DNA from: Dokdonella immobilis
GTDB taxonomy: Bacteria; Pseudomonadota; Gammaproteobacteria; Xanthomonadales; Rhodanobacteraceae
Direction: 5' to 3'
Assembly (NCBI RefSeq): GCF_900115085.1
Contig: NZ_FOVF01000001.1
Location: 62,001-126,000, forward strand
DNA: 64,000 nt
Shown here: positions 30,959 through 41,079 of the stretch, piece after piece
Numbering within the stretch: the stretch's first letter is position 1
How the letters are laid out: each line of letters starts with the position of its first letter
Program-made: the position numbers and the translations under genes
The notes under the pieces: model-generated
Databases searched by the model: none
What the model was told of the DNA's origin: nothing
What the model saw: only the letters and a program-made list of their open reading frames with translations

Positions 30959-31396
30959 TTGGCCAGCGTCCATCGGTCGAAGATCGACGCGTGGCTGGTC
31001 GCCATGCTGGCCGGGGCCATGGCCCTGGCGCTGCTGGTCGTTGCCGTGACCCTTGGTGAAGCCCGAGCTCCGCTGGTGTGGTGGTCCCTGGTCCCGGGCG
31101 CCAGCGTCGGACTCGGCCTGCCGGCCTGGATCCTGCTTTCGACCCGCTACACGATCGATCCTCCGGAACTGCGGATCCGCTGCGGTCCATTTCGATGGCA
31201 AATTCAAATCGCTGAGATCACTGCCTTGGCGCCGACCCGAAATCCGCTGTCGAGTCCGGCCCTGTCCCTCGACCGCATCCGCATCAGCTATTCAAAGGGT
31301 CGTGCGTTGATGGTTTCGCCGCAGCACGCCGATCGTTTCGTGCATGAACTCGAATCGGCAAGACGCGCTCTGAGGCACGGCGCCGATACGCACTGA
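30959..31396 (+). CDS. Membrane protein with bacterial PH-like domain (DUF1200/bPH_4)
   Basis: A 145-residue protein with two N-terminal transmembrane helices (about 11-32 and 39-60) and a cytoplasmic bacterial PH-like domain. The domain is recognised by YTIDPPELRIRCGPFRWQIQ, ALAPTRNPLSSPALSLDRIR and LMVSPQHADRFVHELE. The function is unknown; related proteins sit near many different genes. The TTG start has GGAG about 12 bases upstream; an ATG at 31004 would cut into the first helix. It lies 26 bases after the second permease and may be co-transcribed. Confidence 0.78.
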   Translation: MASVHRSKIDAWLVAMLAGAMALALLVVAVTLGEARAPLVWWSLVPGASVGLGLPAWILLSTRYTIDPPELRIRCGPFRWQIQIAEITALAPTRNPLSSPALSLDRIRISYSKGRALMVSPQHADRFVHELESARRALRHGADTH

Positions 31397-31474
31397 GCGG
31401 CCCGGGATCGCCACCGTGCGTCGTCCCGCGCGGCATTTCCCCAAGTCTCGCCAGGCTACCGCGACCGCCCCACG

Positions 31475-32914
31475 TCAGTCCTGCGGCGCTTCGTCTGCTT
31501 GCGCCGGGTCAGCGGGATCGCCGTCCTCGTCGACCTCGGCGCCGGCCGTTTCGACCAGGTCCCGCGGCAACACCTTCTTTGCCGGCGCACCCATGTCGGC
31601 GAGACTCTTGACCTGCAGGATCACGCTGCCCTTGCCGCCCTCGGTCAGGCGGCGCACGACGTTGGCGTGGGCTCCCTGGGCCTTGTGCAATTGCGAACCG
31701 AGAACCTCCAGTTCGTTCACCAGCAGGACGAAGTTGTCGTGCAGGTTGGCTGCGCGGCGCGCGATTTCGAGTGCATTGTTGTTGCGGCTGTCGATGCGCC
31801 AGAGATAGGCCACGGTGCGCAACGTGGCCAGCAGGGTGCTTGGGCTGACCAACGAGATCTTGCGTTCCAGGGCGTAGGCGTAAAGCCCGCCATCGGCGCG
31901 CACGGCCTCGATGAAGGCGGCCTCTACCGGCACGAACATGAGCACGAAGTCGAGCGAGCGCACGCCCGGTATGTCGCTGTAGTTGCGCCCGGCCAGGCCG
32001 TCGATATGCCGACGCAGCGAAACCAGATGGTCGCGCAGGGCGGCCTGGCGCTCGCCTTCGTCGTGCAGCGACACCGAGCGCTCCCAGGCCAGCAGGGAGA
32101 CCTTGGCGTCGATGATGACGTCCTTGCTTTCGGGCAGGCGCACGATCACGTCGGGGCGCTGACGCGTGCCGTCGGCACCCTCGAAACTACCCTGGGTATC
32201 GTACTCGCGTCCGACCTGCAGACCGGATGCCTCGAGCACGCGCTCGAGGACCATCTCGCCCCAGGCGCCCTGGGCCCGCGAATCGCCCTTCAGCGCCCTG
32301 GTCAGGTTGACCGCATCCTCGCTGATGCGCTGGTTGAGGTCCTTGAGCGAGCGGATTTCCTGCACCAGCATGCCGCGTTCGCGCTGCTCGTTGGCATGGG
32401 TCTGGGTCACCGCTTCGCGGAATTCCTTGAGTTGCAGCTTGAGTGGATCGAGCAGGCCGCCGAGATGTTCGGCGCTTTGTTCCTTGAACCGCTCGGCTCG
32501 GGCTTCGAGGATCTGGTTGGCCAGGTTCTGGAACGATTCGCGCAGGCGTTGCTCGGCGTGTTCGAGGAGCCGGAGCTTTTCCGCTGCCGATTCGGCCTGC
32601 TCGCGCGCCCCGGCTTTCAGTGCGGCATGGTCAGCCGTCAATGCCAACAAGGAGCGTTGGTCCGTGTCCTGGCGCGCCTGCAACGCGTCGACCTGTCGAC
32701 GCAACTGCATGGCCTCGGTCTGGTGCATGGCTGCGGCGCGCTGCGCCTCCTGCAAGGCGTTCTCGAGCGCCGCATGCTGGCGCCCCTGCTCGGCCAGCTG
32801 TCGCGCGATTTCGGTCGCCTCGCGGCGGCGCGCCAGCCAGGCCAGCGCGAGTCCGCCGACCAGCAGGCCGGTGATGACGGCGATCAACAGATAGAACAGG
32901 GAAGTCTCGGTCAC
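31475..32914 (-). CDS. rmuC: DNA recombination protein RmuC homologue
   Basis: A 479-residue protein. One N-terminal transmembrane helix (about 5-27, LFYLLIAVITGLLVGGLALA) anchors a long coiled coil (about 30-190, rich in Gln/Glu/Ala). The RmuC domain (about 195-440) follows, with GAWGEMVLERVLEASGLQVG, DVIVRLPESKDVIIDAKVSL and VEAAFIEAVRADGGLYAYAL. This domain is a predicted PD-(D/E)XK-type nuclease; RmuC limits inversions at short inverted repeats in E. coli and contributes to phage defence in some settings. It is convergent with the PH-like gene. Confidence 0.93.
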   Translation of the reverse strand: MTETSLFYLLIAVITGLLVGGLALAWLARRREATEIARQLAEQGRQHAALENALQEAQRAAAMHQTEAMQLRRQVDALQARQDTDQRSLLALTADHAALKAGAREQAESAAEKLRLLEHAEQRLRESFQNLANQILEARAERFKEQSAEHLGGLLDPLKLQLKEFREAVTQTHANEQRERGMLVQEIRSLKDLNQRISEDAVNLTRALKGDSRAQGAWGEMVLERVLEASGLQVGREYDTQGSFEGADGTRQRPDVIVRLPESKDVIIDAKVSLLAWERSVSLHDEGERQAALRDHLVSLRRHIDGLAGRNYSDIPGVRSLDFVLMFVPVEAAFIEAVRADGGLYAYALERKISLVSPSTLLATLRTVAYLWRIDSRNNNALEIARRAANLHDNFVLLVNELEVLGSQLHKAQGAHANVVRRLTEGGKGSVILQVKSLADMGAPAKKVLPRDLVETAGAEVDEDGDPADPAQADEAPQD

Positions 32915-32991
32915 GTCTGAGTGGTCGAATGGGTGCTGTCGGCCATGATCGCAGACCGGCCACCGTAGATGCGAGCGGGCAAAGCCCGCGC

Positions 32992-35124
32992 CTATCCGCG
33001 ATCGCGGCTGCGCTGTGCGTAGAGCGCGTCGTCGGCGACGGCGATGGTCGCCTCCAGGGTCGCGCCGCGACGCCGCACCGCGGTGCCGAGGGTGAACGCT
33101 ATCGGCGCCTGCGCGCGGTCGTCGCGCAATGCCTCGACGACGCGCTGCACACCGGTTTCGTCGACATCGCGGAGCAGGACGAGGAATTCATCGCCGCCGG
33201 CGCGTACGACATGATCGCGCGGACGCACGTGACGGGACAGGAACTGCCCCATGCCGATCAGCACCTCGTCGCCGCGCTGGTGACCGTGGGTATCGTTGAC
33301 GAGCTTGAACCGGTCCAGATCGACGGCGATGCAGGCCCAGCGATCGCCCGGGCGCAGTTCCTTTTCGATCTCATGGAGCAGGCGCCGGTTGAAGCATCCG
33401 GTGAGCGGGTCGCGGATCGTCAGCTCCCTGAGCGTCTTTTCGTGCTGCTCGCGTTCGGTGATGTCCTGAGCATGGCCGAGCACATAGGGATGCTCGTCCT
33501 CGTCATCGAGAACGTTGTGGTATTGCCAGGTATGCAGGCTGCCATCTCGGGCTTTGAGCCGGATCACCCCGGAGTCGGTCTTGGCAATGACGATACGCTG
33601 CATGTACTTCTCGAACTCCTGTCGCAACTCATCCGGCATGAGCTCGCTGAAATTCCTGCCGACCAGCTCGGACACCGAATAGCCGAGCTGATTTGCTGCA
33701 GCGGGGTTGACCGAGATCAGGTTGCCCTCGAGGTCATGCGTGCAGATCAGGCCGAGGCTGTGCTGGAACAGCTTGCGGAAGCGCCGCTCGCTGACTTCGA
33801 GCGCCCGAATCGCACGCCGCCGCAGGGTGATTTCCTGCAAGGCTCCGATCAGCCAGCGCGGCTGGCCCTCGGCGTACTCGACCTCGCCGACCACGCGGAC
33901 CCAGACGTGGTTTCCGCGCGCCGTTACGAAAGGCAATTCGAGATCCCAGCCGCGGCCGTCGCCGACGGCCTTGCGCACCGCGGCCTCGAGCGTCGCGCGC
34001 GCTTCGACCGGATAGAACCCGAGTGCCTCATCGAGATCCGGTCGAAAGCCTGCAGGAACCTCGTGGATCCGGCAGACCTGGTCCGAGAACGTGAATTCCA
34101 TGGTCTGCAGGTCAAGTTCCCAGCCGCCGACCCTGGCCAGGCGCCCGGTCCGGTCGAGGAAGGCTTCGCTGGCCTGCAGGCGAGCCTCGGTCTCCTTGGC
34201 CCTGGAGATGTCGGCCAGCGCCCCGCACATGCGCAGGGGCGCACCGACCTCATTGCGCTGCATGACACGACCACGGCAACGGACCCAGACATACGACCCG
34301 TCCCTGTGCAGCATGCGCAACTCGCAATCGATTTCCTCGGTGCTGCCTTGCAGATGGCTTTCGATCGCACGCTGAAGCTGGGTCCAGTCGTTTTCCTGGC
34401 AGCATCGTTGCCAGGTTTCGATCGAAGCCGGCTCGAGCTCGTCGGGTGTGCGCCCGATGATGGCCGCCCAGCGCGAATTGAGCCGCAACGCACCGCTGCC
34501 GATACTCCATTCCCAGGTTCCCACGCGCATGGATTCGATGATGTTGGACAGGCGGAGCCTGTCCTCGGCAAGCAAGGCTTCGGCCTGGCGTTGCCGGGCC
34601 AGCGCACGTGAACGATCCATCGCATGCCGGCGCTGCTCGAGAGCCATCGCCGCGGCCCGTCCCAGCTCGGCGAGGATCGCGCGCTGCTGCCCGGACAATG
34701 AGCGCGGTTGGCGGTCGATCACGCACACGCTGCCGATGCGCGAACCATCGCACAGGATGATCGGCGCGCCCGCATAGAAGCGGATCCTGGGCCCGTCCGT
34801 CACCAGGGGATTGTCGGCAAAGCGGGCATCGGCTTGAGCGTCGGCCACTTCGAGCACGCCCTCGCCAAGAATCGTGTGCGCACAGAACGCCGCATCACGC
34901 GAGGTCTGCGTGGTTTCGCCCATTCCATGGTTGGACTTGAACCACTGGCGATCGGCATCGACGAGACTGACCAGGGCAATGGGCGTCCCGGCCGCCAGTG
35001 CCGCGGCCCGGGTCATGGCATCGAAAAGCGGCTCGCTCTCGCTGTCGAGCACCTCGAGGGCCCGCAGGCTGCGCAGACGTGTGCTCTCGTCGGTGGGTAG
35101 CGGTGCGCGCATGGAACTCGGCAT
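32992..35124 (-). CDS. GAF-PAS-PAS-PAS-GGDEF diguanylate cyclase
   Basis: A 710-residue soluble sensor enzyme with no transmembrane helix. It has an N-terminal GAF domain (about 20-175), three PAS/PAC domains (about 190-310, 315-425 and 430-550; [19 protein letters not shown] starts the third) and a C-terminal GGDEF domain (about 555-710). The active-site GGDEF motif is intact (643-647), and an inhibitory RxxD site (RPRD, 634-637) lies five residues before it, so product inhibition by c-di-GMP is expected. No EAL domain is fused. An ATG four codons in is an alternative start. It is divergent from ccmA. Confidence 0.92.
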   Translation of the reverse strand: MPSSMRAPLPTDESTRLRSLRALEVLDSESEPLFDAMTRAAALAAGTPIALVSLVDADRQWFKSNHGMGETTQTSRDAAFCAHTILGEGVLEVADAQADARFADNPLVTDGPRIRFYAGAPIILCDGSRIGSVCVIDRQPRSLSGQQRAILAELGRAAAMALEQRRHAMDRSRALARQRQAEALLAEDRLRLSNIIESMRVGTWEWSIGSGALRLNSRWAAIIGRTPDELEPASIETWQRCCQENDWTQLQRAIESHLQGSTEEIDCELRMLHRDGSYVWVRCRGRVMQRNEVGAPLRMCGALADISRAKETEARLQASEAFLDRTGRLARVGGWELDLQTMEFTFSDQVCRIHEVPAGFRPDLDEALGFYPVEARATLEAAVRKAVGDGRGWDLELPFVTARGNHVWVRVVGEVEYAEGQPRWLIGALQEITLRRRAIRALEVSERRFRKLFQHSLGLICTHDLEGNLISVNPAAANQLGYSVSELVGRNFSELMPDELRQEFEKYMQRIVIAKTDSGVIRLKARDGSLHTWQYHNVLDDEDEHPYVLGHAQDITEREQHEKTLRELTIRDPLTGCFNRRLLHEIEKELRPGDRWACIAVDLDRFKLVNDTHGHQRGDEVLIGMGQFLSRHVRPRDHVVRAGGDEFLVLLRDVDETGVQRVVEALRDDRAQAPIAFTLGTAVRRRGATLEATIAVADDALYAQRSRDRG

Positions 35125-35337
35125 CCGTTCGACGTCATCAGCCGCAGTCTACTGCAAGGAATCCGTGCAAATAGTGAACACATCGTGATCAGGCATCCCG
35201 GGCATCGAATGTCGCATGATCCGCAGGGCTCAGCGATGTCCATTACACTTGTCCGGTTGTCGCGCCCTGGCCGCGGCGCATCCCCGCATGCTCGAGATAT
35301 CCGCAAGCTGATGATTGCCGGCGAATCCAACGATCCG

Positions 35338-35958
35338 ATGCCCTTGCTCGAGGCAAGGGACCTCTCCTATTCGCGCAACGACGAGCCCGTATTCGGGCCC
35401 CTCGATTTCCGCCTGCATGCCGGCGAAGTCGTGCTTATCGAGGGCGACAACGGCTCCGGCAAGACGACCCTGCTGCGGGTGCTGTCCGGCCTGCTTGCGC
35501 CTGGTGGCGGATCGGTCCGTCTGAACGGGGAAAACCTGACCGTGGCGAGGCTCTCGCACCAGGTCGCCCTGCTCGGCCATCAACCGGGCTTAAAGGCCGA
35601 TCTGACGCCGCTGGAGAACCTCAATTTCGCAATCGGCGTGTTCGGCCTGCGTGCCGGTATCACGCCGCATCTGGCTCTCTCCAGCGTCGGCCTGGAAGGC
35701 TATGAGGATGTCCCCACCCGACAACTTTCCGCCGGACAGAAAAAGCGCGTTTCACTGGCCCGCCTGTTGCTGGTGCCGGCGGCCCTGTGGCTGCTCGACG
35801 AGCCCTATGCCAACCTCGACCGGGAAGGCATCGACCTGGTCAATCGCCTGCTCGATGCGCAAGCGCGACGCGGCGGCGCCGCCCTCGTCACCTCGCACGG
35901 TGCCTACGCGTTCACCTCCGGTAGTCCGCGCCGGCTGCCGTTGAGGGCGACGGCATGA
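35338..35958 (+). CDS. ccmA: Heme exporter ATP-binding protein CcmA
   Basis: A 206-residue ABC ATPase of usual CcmA length. It drives release of heme from CcmE together with CcmB and CcmC at the inner membrane. Walker A is GDNGSGKTT, the signature is [18 protein letters not shown] and Walker B is [12 protein letters not shown]. An ATG at 35311 is also in frame, but the one chosen gives the conserved [15 protein letters not shown] start. First gene of ccmABCDEFGHI; it overlaps ccmB by ATGA. Confidence 0.95.
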   Translation: MPLLEARDLSYSRNDEPVFGPLDFRLHAGEVVLIEGDNGSGKTTLLRVLSGLLAPGGGSVRLNGENLTVARLSHQVALLGHQPGLKADLTPLENLNFAIGVFGLRAGITPHLALSSVGLEGYEDVPTRQLSAGQKKRVSLARLLLVPAALWLLDEPYANLDREGIDLVNRLLDAQARRGGAALVTSHGAYAFTSGSPRRLPLRATA

Positions 35959-36638
35959 GATACGGCACCAATGCCAGTGCCTGCGCGGCCCTGGTCCGTC
36001 GCGACCTGCTGCTGACCTGGCGCCGTCGTGGCGATGCGCTGAATCCCGTCCTTTTCGCCGTCATTGTGGTCGTCCTTTTCCCGCTGGCGCTGGGCCCCGA
36101 ACCGAACCAGCTGGCACGCATCTCGGCCGGCATCGTCTTCGTCGCCATCCTGCTGGCCGGACTGCTGGCGCTCGATACCCTGTTCCGCGGCGATCACGAG
36201 GATGGCAGTCTCGAGCAGCTGGTCCTTTCGCCGCATCCGCTGCCGTTGCTGCTCGGCAGCAAGATTGCCGTGCACTGGCTGACCACGGGTTTGCCTCTGA
36301 TCGTAGTGGCCCCGGTACTGGCCGAGATGCTGCATCTTCCGCGCAGCGTCCTGCCGGTTCTGCTCGCGGCGCTGGCCCTGGCGACGCCGCTGCTGAGCCT
36401 GTTCGGTGCGGTTTGCGTGGCCCTGACCGTCGGCATGCGGCGCTCTGGTATGCTCTTGGCCTTGCTGGTCTTGCCCCTGTATGTACCGGTCCTGATCTTT
36501 GCCGCCGGAGCGTGCAATGCGGCGCAGTCGGGTCTGGCGTACCTGGCTCCCCTGCTCTGGCTCGGAGCAGCCCTGGCGCTGGCCCTGGTGCTGGCTCCGT
36601 TGGCCTGTGCGGCTGCCCTGCGGATCTCGATATCCTGA
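35955..36638 (+). CDS. ccmB: Heme exporter permease CcmB
   Basis: A 227-residue inner-membrane protein with six predicted helices, the permease-like partner of CcmA. Conserved parts are [20 protein letters not shown] at the N-terminus and [20 protein letters not shown] in the first large loop. It overlaps ccmA by four bases and its stop codon overlaps the ccmC start by one base (TGATG), so translation is coupled on both sides. Confidence 0.96.
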   Translation: MRYGTNASACAALVRRDLLLTWRRRGDALNPVLFAVIVVVLFPLALGPEPNQLARISAGIVFVAILLAGLLALDTLFRGDHEDGSLEQLVLSPHPLPLLLGSKIAVHWLTTGLPLIVVAPVLAEMLHLPRSVLPVLLAALALATPLLSLFGAVCVALTVGMRRSGMLLALLVLPLYVPVLIFAAGACNAAQSGLAYLAPLLWLGAALALALVLAPLACAAALRISIS

Positions 36639-37396
36639 TGAACACGCTGACACTCTGGTTCCACAAATTCGGGTCGCCCCCGGTTTTTCACCGGATCGCC
36701 GTGCGACTGGCGCCGTGGCTGTTCGGCTTCGCCGTGATCTGCGGGCTGGCGGCCCTGTACGGCGGTCTCGTGGTGGCCCCGGCCGACTACCAGCAGAGCG
36801 ACGCCTATCGCATCATCTTCATCCACGTGCCGTGCGCCTGGATGAGCCTGTTCGCCTATTTCTTCATGGCCGCGAACGCCTTCATCGCACTGGTCTGGCG
36901 GATCAAGATTTCCGAGATCCTGGCCATGGCCAGCGCCCCGGTCGGCGCGGTCTTCACGGCGATAACGCTGATCACGGGCTCGATCTGGGGCAAGCCGATG
37001 TGGGGCACCTGGTGGACCTGGGATGCCCGCCTGACTTCCGAACTGGTCCTGCTGTTCCTCTATCTTGGCGTGATCGGGCTCTACAACGCCATCGAAGACC
37101 GCAGGCAGGCCGCACGTGCGGCTGCGTTTCTCGCCCTGGTCGGCATCGTCAACGTGCCGATCGTGCATTTCTCGGTGAACTGGTGGAACACCCTGCACCA
37201 GGGCTCGACAGTACGCCTGCTGGGTCCGTCGCGAATCGACGAGAGCATGCTCTGGCCGCTGTTGCTGATGGCCCTGGCGACGCATGTCTGGTTTTTCGCC
37301 AGCGTGCTCGTGCGGGCGCGGGTCAGCCTGGTGGAACTCGAGGGTGGCAAGGAATGGGCTCGTGAAATCGCCCTCGGCAAGGGAGAGCCGGCATGA
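36638..37396 (+). CDS. ccmC: Heme-handling protein CcmC
   Basis: A 252-residue inner-membrane protein with six transmembrane helices. It loads heme onto CcmE. The tryptophan-rich heme-handling motif is WGKPMWGTWWTWDARLTSEL, flanked by conserved histidines in FIHVPCAWMSL and IVHFSVNWWNTLHQG. The gene overlaps ccmB at the 5' end and ccmD (ATGA) at the 3' end. Confidence 0.97.
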   Translation: MNTLTLWFHKFGSPPVFHRIAVRLAPWLFGFAVICGLAALYGGLVVAPADYQQSDAYRIIFIHVPCAWMSLFAYFFMAANAFIALVWRIKISEILAMASAPVGAVFTAITLITGSIWGKPMWGTWWTWDARLTSELVLLFLYLGVIGLYNAIEDRRQAARAAAFLALVGIVNVPIVHFSVNWWNTLHQGSTVRLLGPSRIDESMLWPLLLMALATHVWFFASVLVRARVSLVELEGGKEWAREIALGKGEPA

Positions 37397-37569
37397 GCGA
37401 ATTCCTCGCCATGGGGGGCTACGGAGCCTATGTCTGGTCGTCCTACGCCATCTTCATGCTCTTTCTGTTGTTCGACTTCATTGCCCCCAGACTCCGCAAC
37501 AGGCGCGTCATCGCCGAACTGCGCGGTCGCCTCAAGCGCGATCGCAAGCGCCAGGAGAAAAGCCCATGA
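37393..37569 (+). CDS. ccmD: CcmD, small membrane protein of heme export
   Basis: A 58-residue protein with one transmembrane helix (about 13-32, AYVWSSYAIFMLFLLFDFIA) and a basic cytoplasmic tail (RLKRDRKRQEKSP). The motif GGYGAYVWSSY is typical of CcmD, which helps release holo-CcmE from CcmABC. It overlaps ccmC and ccmE by four bases each (ATGA). Confidence 0.95.
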   Translation: MSEFLAMGGYGAYVWSSYAIFMLFLLFDFIAPRLRNRRVIAELRGRLKRDRKRQEKSP

Positions 37570-38027
37570 CACCCACCCGCAAGCGAAGACTGATGCTGGT
37601 CGGACTGATCCTGCTCGCAGTCGGTACGGCCACGGCACTGACCGTGCTCGCGCTGCAGCAGAACATGACCTACCTGTACACCCCGAGCGAGATCATCGCC
37701 GGCAAGGTGCCGGCCGGCGCGCGGTTCCGCATCGGCGGCATGGTCAAGGAACATTCGGTGGAGCGCGGTCAGTCGCTGACGGTCGGCTTCGTCGTGACCG
37801 ACGGAGATGGCGACATGCGTGTTGAATATGAAGGCATATTGCCGGACTTGTTCCGCGAGAAGCAGTCGGTCATCGCCACCGGCGAAATGCACGATGGACA
37901 CTTCGTCGCCACCGAAGTGCTCGCCAAGCATGATGAGAACTATGTCCCCCGCGACGTCGCCGAGGCGATGCAGAAAGCCCACCGCAAGCACAGTGTCCCC
38001 GAGACCGCAGACCAGCAGGCGCAATGA
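37566..38027 (+). CDS. ccmE: Periplasmic heme chaperone CcmE
   Basis: A 153-residue membrane-anchored OB-fold protein that carries heme covalently on a histidine. The signal anchor is at about 8-29. The heme-binding motif is LAKHDENYVPRDV, with His in the usual place and Tyr four residues later. RIGGMVKEHSVERG and VEYEGILPDLFREKQSVIA are conserved. The start overlaps the ccmD stop by ATGA. Confidence 0.97.
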   Translation: MTPTRKRRLMLVGLILLAVGTATALTVLALQQNMTYLYTPSEIIAGKVPAGARFRIGGMVKEHSVERGQSLTVGFVVTDGDGDMRVEYEGILPDLFREKQSVIATGEMHDGHFVATEVLAKHDENYVPRDVAEAMQKAHRKHSVPETADQQAQ

Positions 38028-38090
38028 ATCCGCCCTATCCGGACCGGACCGGTTTCGGCTCCAACTCCATCTGACCAGGCAGGCCACCCC

Positions 38091-40079
38091 ATGCTCCCAG
38101 AACTCGGTCAATTCGCGCTGATACTCGCCCTGATGCTGAGCGCAGTGCAGTTCGTCGTGCCGCTGATCGGTGCGCAGACCGGCAACCGCGCCCTGATCGC
38201 CGTCGCCCGGCCGGCCGCAGCCGGCCAGTTCGTATTCGTCGTCTGCGCGTTCACGATCCTGACCTGGGCATTCCTGAGCCAGGATTTCTCGGTCGCCTAC
38301 GTGGCCCAGAACTCGAACCGGCTGCTGCCGTGGTACTACCGCTTTTCGGCAGTATGGGGCGCACACGAAGGGTCGCTGCTGCTCTGGATCCTGATCCTCA
38401 ACATCTGGACGATCGCAGTGGCCGCGACGAGCCGCCGTCTCCCCGACGACTTCATCGCGCGCGTGCTCGGCGTGCTCGGCTTCGTCAGCCTCGGCTTCCT
38501 GCTGTTCACCGTGCTGACCTCGAACCCCTTCGCGCGCCATGTGCCGGCCTTGGCCGACGGCAACGACCTCAACCCGGTCCTGCAGGACTTCGGCCTGATC
38601 GTGCACCCACCAATGCTGTACATGGGCTATGTCGGCTTCTCGGTCGCCTTCGCGTTCGCGATCGCGGCCCTGCTCGGCGGCCGTCTCGACCAGCAATGGG
38701 TGCGCTGGTCGCGACCCTGGACGAACGCGGCCTGGGGCGTGCTGACGCTCGGCATCGCGCTCGGCAGTTGGTGGGCCTACTACGAACTCGGCTGGGGCGG
38801 CTGGTGGTTCTGGGATCCGGTCGAGAACGCTTCGTTCATGCCCTGGCTGGTCGGCACCGCACTGATCCACTCGCAAGCCGTCACCGAGAAGCGCGGCAGC
38901 TTCCGCGCCTGGACCCTGCTGCTCGCGATCTTCGCGTTCTCGCTGTCCCTGCTCGGCACCTTCCTCGTGCGCTCGGGGGTGCTGACCTCGGTGCATTCGT
39001 TCGCGAGCGATCCCGAGCGCGGCCTGTTCATCCTTGCTTTTCTCTCGATCACGGTGGGCGGCTCGCTGCTCGTGTACGCGTTGCGCGCGCCGAAGGTCGC
39101 CGGCGGTGAACCGTTCGCCGGTGCTTCGCGCGAGACCTTGCTGCTGATCAACAACCTGCTGTTCACGTGCGCGGCGGCGATGGTGTTCCTCGGCACGCTG
39201 TATCCGCTTTTCGCCGAAGCGTTCAATCTAGGTCGCATTTCGGTCGGTCCGCCGTATTTCGGTTTCCTGTTCGTGTTGCTGATGGCACCGGTGGTCATGC
39301 TGATCCCGTTTGGACCCATGTTGCGCTGGCGCGAGGGCAGCTTCGCCTCGGCCCTGCGCGCGTTGCGGATCCCCCTCGTACTCGCAGTCCTTGCCAGCGG
39401 CCTCGCCTGGCTCGTCACGAGCGGCATGGGCTGGAAGGCATTCGCCGGCATCGCCGCCTCGATATGGGTCGGGCTCGGCATCCTCGCCTATGCGCTCATG
39501 CGCTGGCGCACCGCCCCGGCCGGGCGCCGCTTCACGCCGGAGATGCTCGGCATGATCCTCGCCCATCTCGGCTTCGCCGTATTCCTCGCGGGCGTGCTCG
39601 GGACCGAAGGGACGAGCGTCGAAAAGGACGTCCGTCTCGGCAATGGCGAGACGGTTGCGCTTGGAGCCTACACATTCCGCTTCGACGGTGTCCGCCATAT
39701 GACCGGCCCGAACTACCAGGCCGATGAAGGCACGATCACGGTCCTGCGCGGCGATTCCGCAGTAGCCGTCCTGCACCCGCAGAAGCGCCAGTACACGCGA
39801 AGTGCGCAGATCCAGACCGAGTCGGATATCGACCCGGGCCTGACGCGCGATCTGTATGTCGCTCTGGGCGAGCCGCTCGGTGATGGCGGGGCATGGTCGG
39901 TACGCGTCTACCTCAAGCCGTTGATACGCTGGATCTGGCTCGGCGCCTTGCTCATGATGATCGGTGGCTTTGTCGCCGCGAGCGATCGCCGCTTCCGCAG
40001 GATCACGGCTACCGCGCCGCAGCCGGGGCCGGCTGCGGCCCCGAACCCGGCTACGATCGGCGGCGAGGCCACGGCATGA
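38091..40079 (+). CDS. ccmF: Cytochrome c heme lyase subunit CcmF
   Basis: A 662-residue polytopic membrane protein with about 15 helices that attaches heme to apocytochrome c with CcmH and CcmI. The WWD heme motif is WGGWWFWDPVENASFMPWLV; conserved histidines are in VWGAHEGSLLLW, LIVHPPMLYMGYVG and LIHSQAV. A 63-base gap separates it from ccmE, the only real gap in the operon. It overlaps ccmG by ATGA. Confidence 0.97.
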   Translation: MLPELGQFALILALMLSAVQFVVPLIGAQTGNRALIAVARPAAAGQFVFVVCAFTILTWAFLSQDFSVAYVAQNSNRLLPWYYRFSAVWGAHEGSLLLWILILNIWTIAVAATSRRLPDDFIARVLGVLGFVSLGFLLFTVLTSNPFARHVPALADGNDLNPVLQDFGLIVHPPMLYMGYVGFSVAFAFAIAALLGGRLDQQWVRWSRPWTNAAWGVLTLGIALGSWWAYYELGWGGWWFWDPVENASFMPWLVGTALIHSQAVTEKRGSFRAWTLLLAIFAFSLSLLGTFLVRSGVLTSVHSFASDPERGLFILAFLSITVGGSLLVYALRAPKVAGGEPFAGASRETLLLINNLLFTCAAAMVFLGTLYPLFAEAFNLGRISVGPPYFGFLFVLLMAPVVMLIPFGPMLRWREGSFASALRALRIPLVLAVLASGLAWLVTSGMGWKAFAGIAASIWVGLGILAYALMRWRTAPAGRRFTPEMLGMILAHLGFAVFLAGVLGTEGTSVEKDVRLGNGETVALGAYTFRFDGVRHMTGPNYQADEGTITVLRGDSAVAVLHPQKRQYTRSAQIQTESDIDPGLTRDLYVALGEPLGDGGAWSVRVYLKPLIRWIWLGALLMMIGGFVAASDRRFRRITATAPQPGPAAAPNPATIGGEATA

Positions 40080-40621
40080 ATGCGCGCCTGATTCCCCTGC
40101 TCGGCTTCGCGCTGGTCGCGGCCCTGCTAGGCTTCGGCATCCACTACATGCGCAACAATTCGCTCAACGAAGTGCCCTCGCCCCTGATCGGCAAGCCGGC
40201 ACCGGTCTTCGACCTGCCCGTGCTCGGCAACGACGAAAAGCGTATCAGCAATGCCGACCTGCGCGGCCAGCCGTACCTGCTGAACGTCTTCGCAAGCTGG
40301 TGCTTTGCCTGTCGCGACGAGCACCCGATCCTGATGGCCGAGGGCAAGTCGCTCGGCATCCCGATCATCGGTTTCAACTACAAAGACGATCCGGCCGACG
40401 CCACGCGCTGGCTGGCCCAGTTCGGCGATCCTTACTCGGTCGTGATCGCCGACCGCGAGGGTCGCGTCGCGATCGATTTCGGCGTCTACGGTGCACCCGA
40501 GAGTTTCCTCGTCGACGGCGACGGCATCATCCGCTACAAGCGAATCGGTGCGATCACACCCGAGATCGTCGCATTCGAACTCAAGCCGCGCCTGAAAGCC
40601 ATGCAAGGAGCCGGCAAATGA
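40076..40621 (+). CDS. ccmG: Thiol:disulfide interchange protein CcmG (DsbE)
   Basis: A 181-residue membrane-anchored thioredoxin-like protein (anchor about 5-24) that reduces apocytochrome cysteines. The active site is WCFAC near residue 80, differing in the middle residues from E. coli WCPTC. The acidic residue and the GVYGAPESFLVDGDG segment of CcmG are present. It overlaps ccmF and ccmH by ATGA. Confidence 0.96.
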   Translation: MNARLIPLLGFALVAALLGFGIHYMRNNSLNEVPSPLIGKPAPVFDLPVLGNDEKRISNADLRGQPYLLNVFASWCFACRDEHPILMAEGKSLGIPIIGFNYKDDPADATRWLAQFGDPYSVVIADREGRVAIDFGVYGAPESFLVDGDGIIRYKRIGAITPEIVAFELKPRLKAMQGAGK

Positions 40622-41079
40622 AGCCACGATCGCTGAACCGGCTGGGCGGACCGCGCGCGTTGCTGCTCTGCGTTGCGCTGATGTTGCCGCTGGCGGCAGC
40701 TGCCATCGACGCACTGCCTTTCAAGGATCGCGCCGAGGAACAGCGCTTCCAGAACCTGACCCGCCAGCTGCGTTGCCTGGTCTGCCAGAACGAGAGCCTC
40801 GCCGATTCGAGCGCCGATCTCGCCAAGGACCTGCGCGAGGAAGTCTTCGAGCAAATGCGCCAGGGCAAGTCCGATGACGAAATCAAGCACTACCTGACCG
40901 CCCGCTACAGCGATTTCGTGCTCTACAACCCGCCCCTGCGCGGCGGCACGTTCCTGCTCTGGTTCGGTCCGCTGCTGGTCCTGCTGATCGGCAGCATGGT
41001 CGTGGCCAGGATCGTGCGCCGTCGTGGCGCGACGAAATCCTCCGCGCCCCCCGCATCCACCACCGAGGAAGACTGGTAA
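40618..41079 (+). CDS. ccmH: Cytochrome c maturation protein CcmH
   Basis: A 153-residue protein with a signal peptide (about 1-29), the redox motif LRCLVCQNESLADSSA, and one C-terminal transmembrane helix (about 106-127). It reduces or holds apocytochrome cysteines for heme attachment. It is the short CcmH form; the TPR part is a separate gene, ccmI. Its TAA stop overlaps the next ATG (TAATG). Confidence 0.96.
   Translation: MKPRSLNRLGGPRALLLCVALMLPLAAAAIDALPFKDRAEEQRFQNLTRQLRCLVCQNESLADSSADLAKDLREEVFEQMRQGKSDDEIKHYLTARYSDFVLYNPPLRGGTFLLWFGPLLVLLIGSMVVARIVRRRGATKSSAPPASTTEEDW

Noticed and set aside
31475-35124. rmuC and the diguanylate cyclase as a defence island
   Set aside because: No neighbouring nuclease, toxin or mobile-element genes; both are common chromosomal genes and are merely adjacent.
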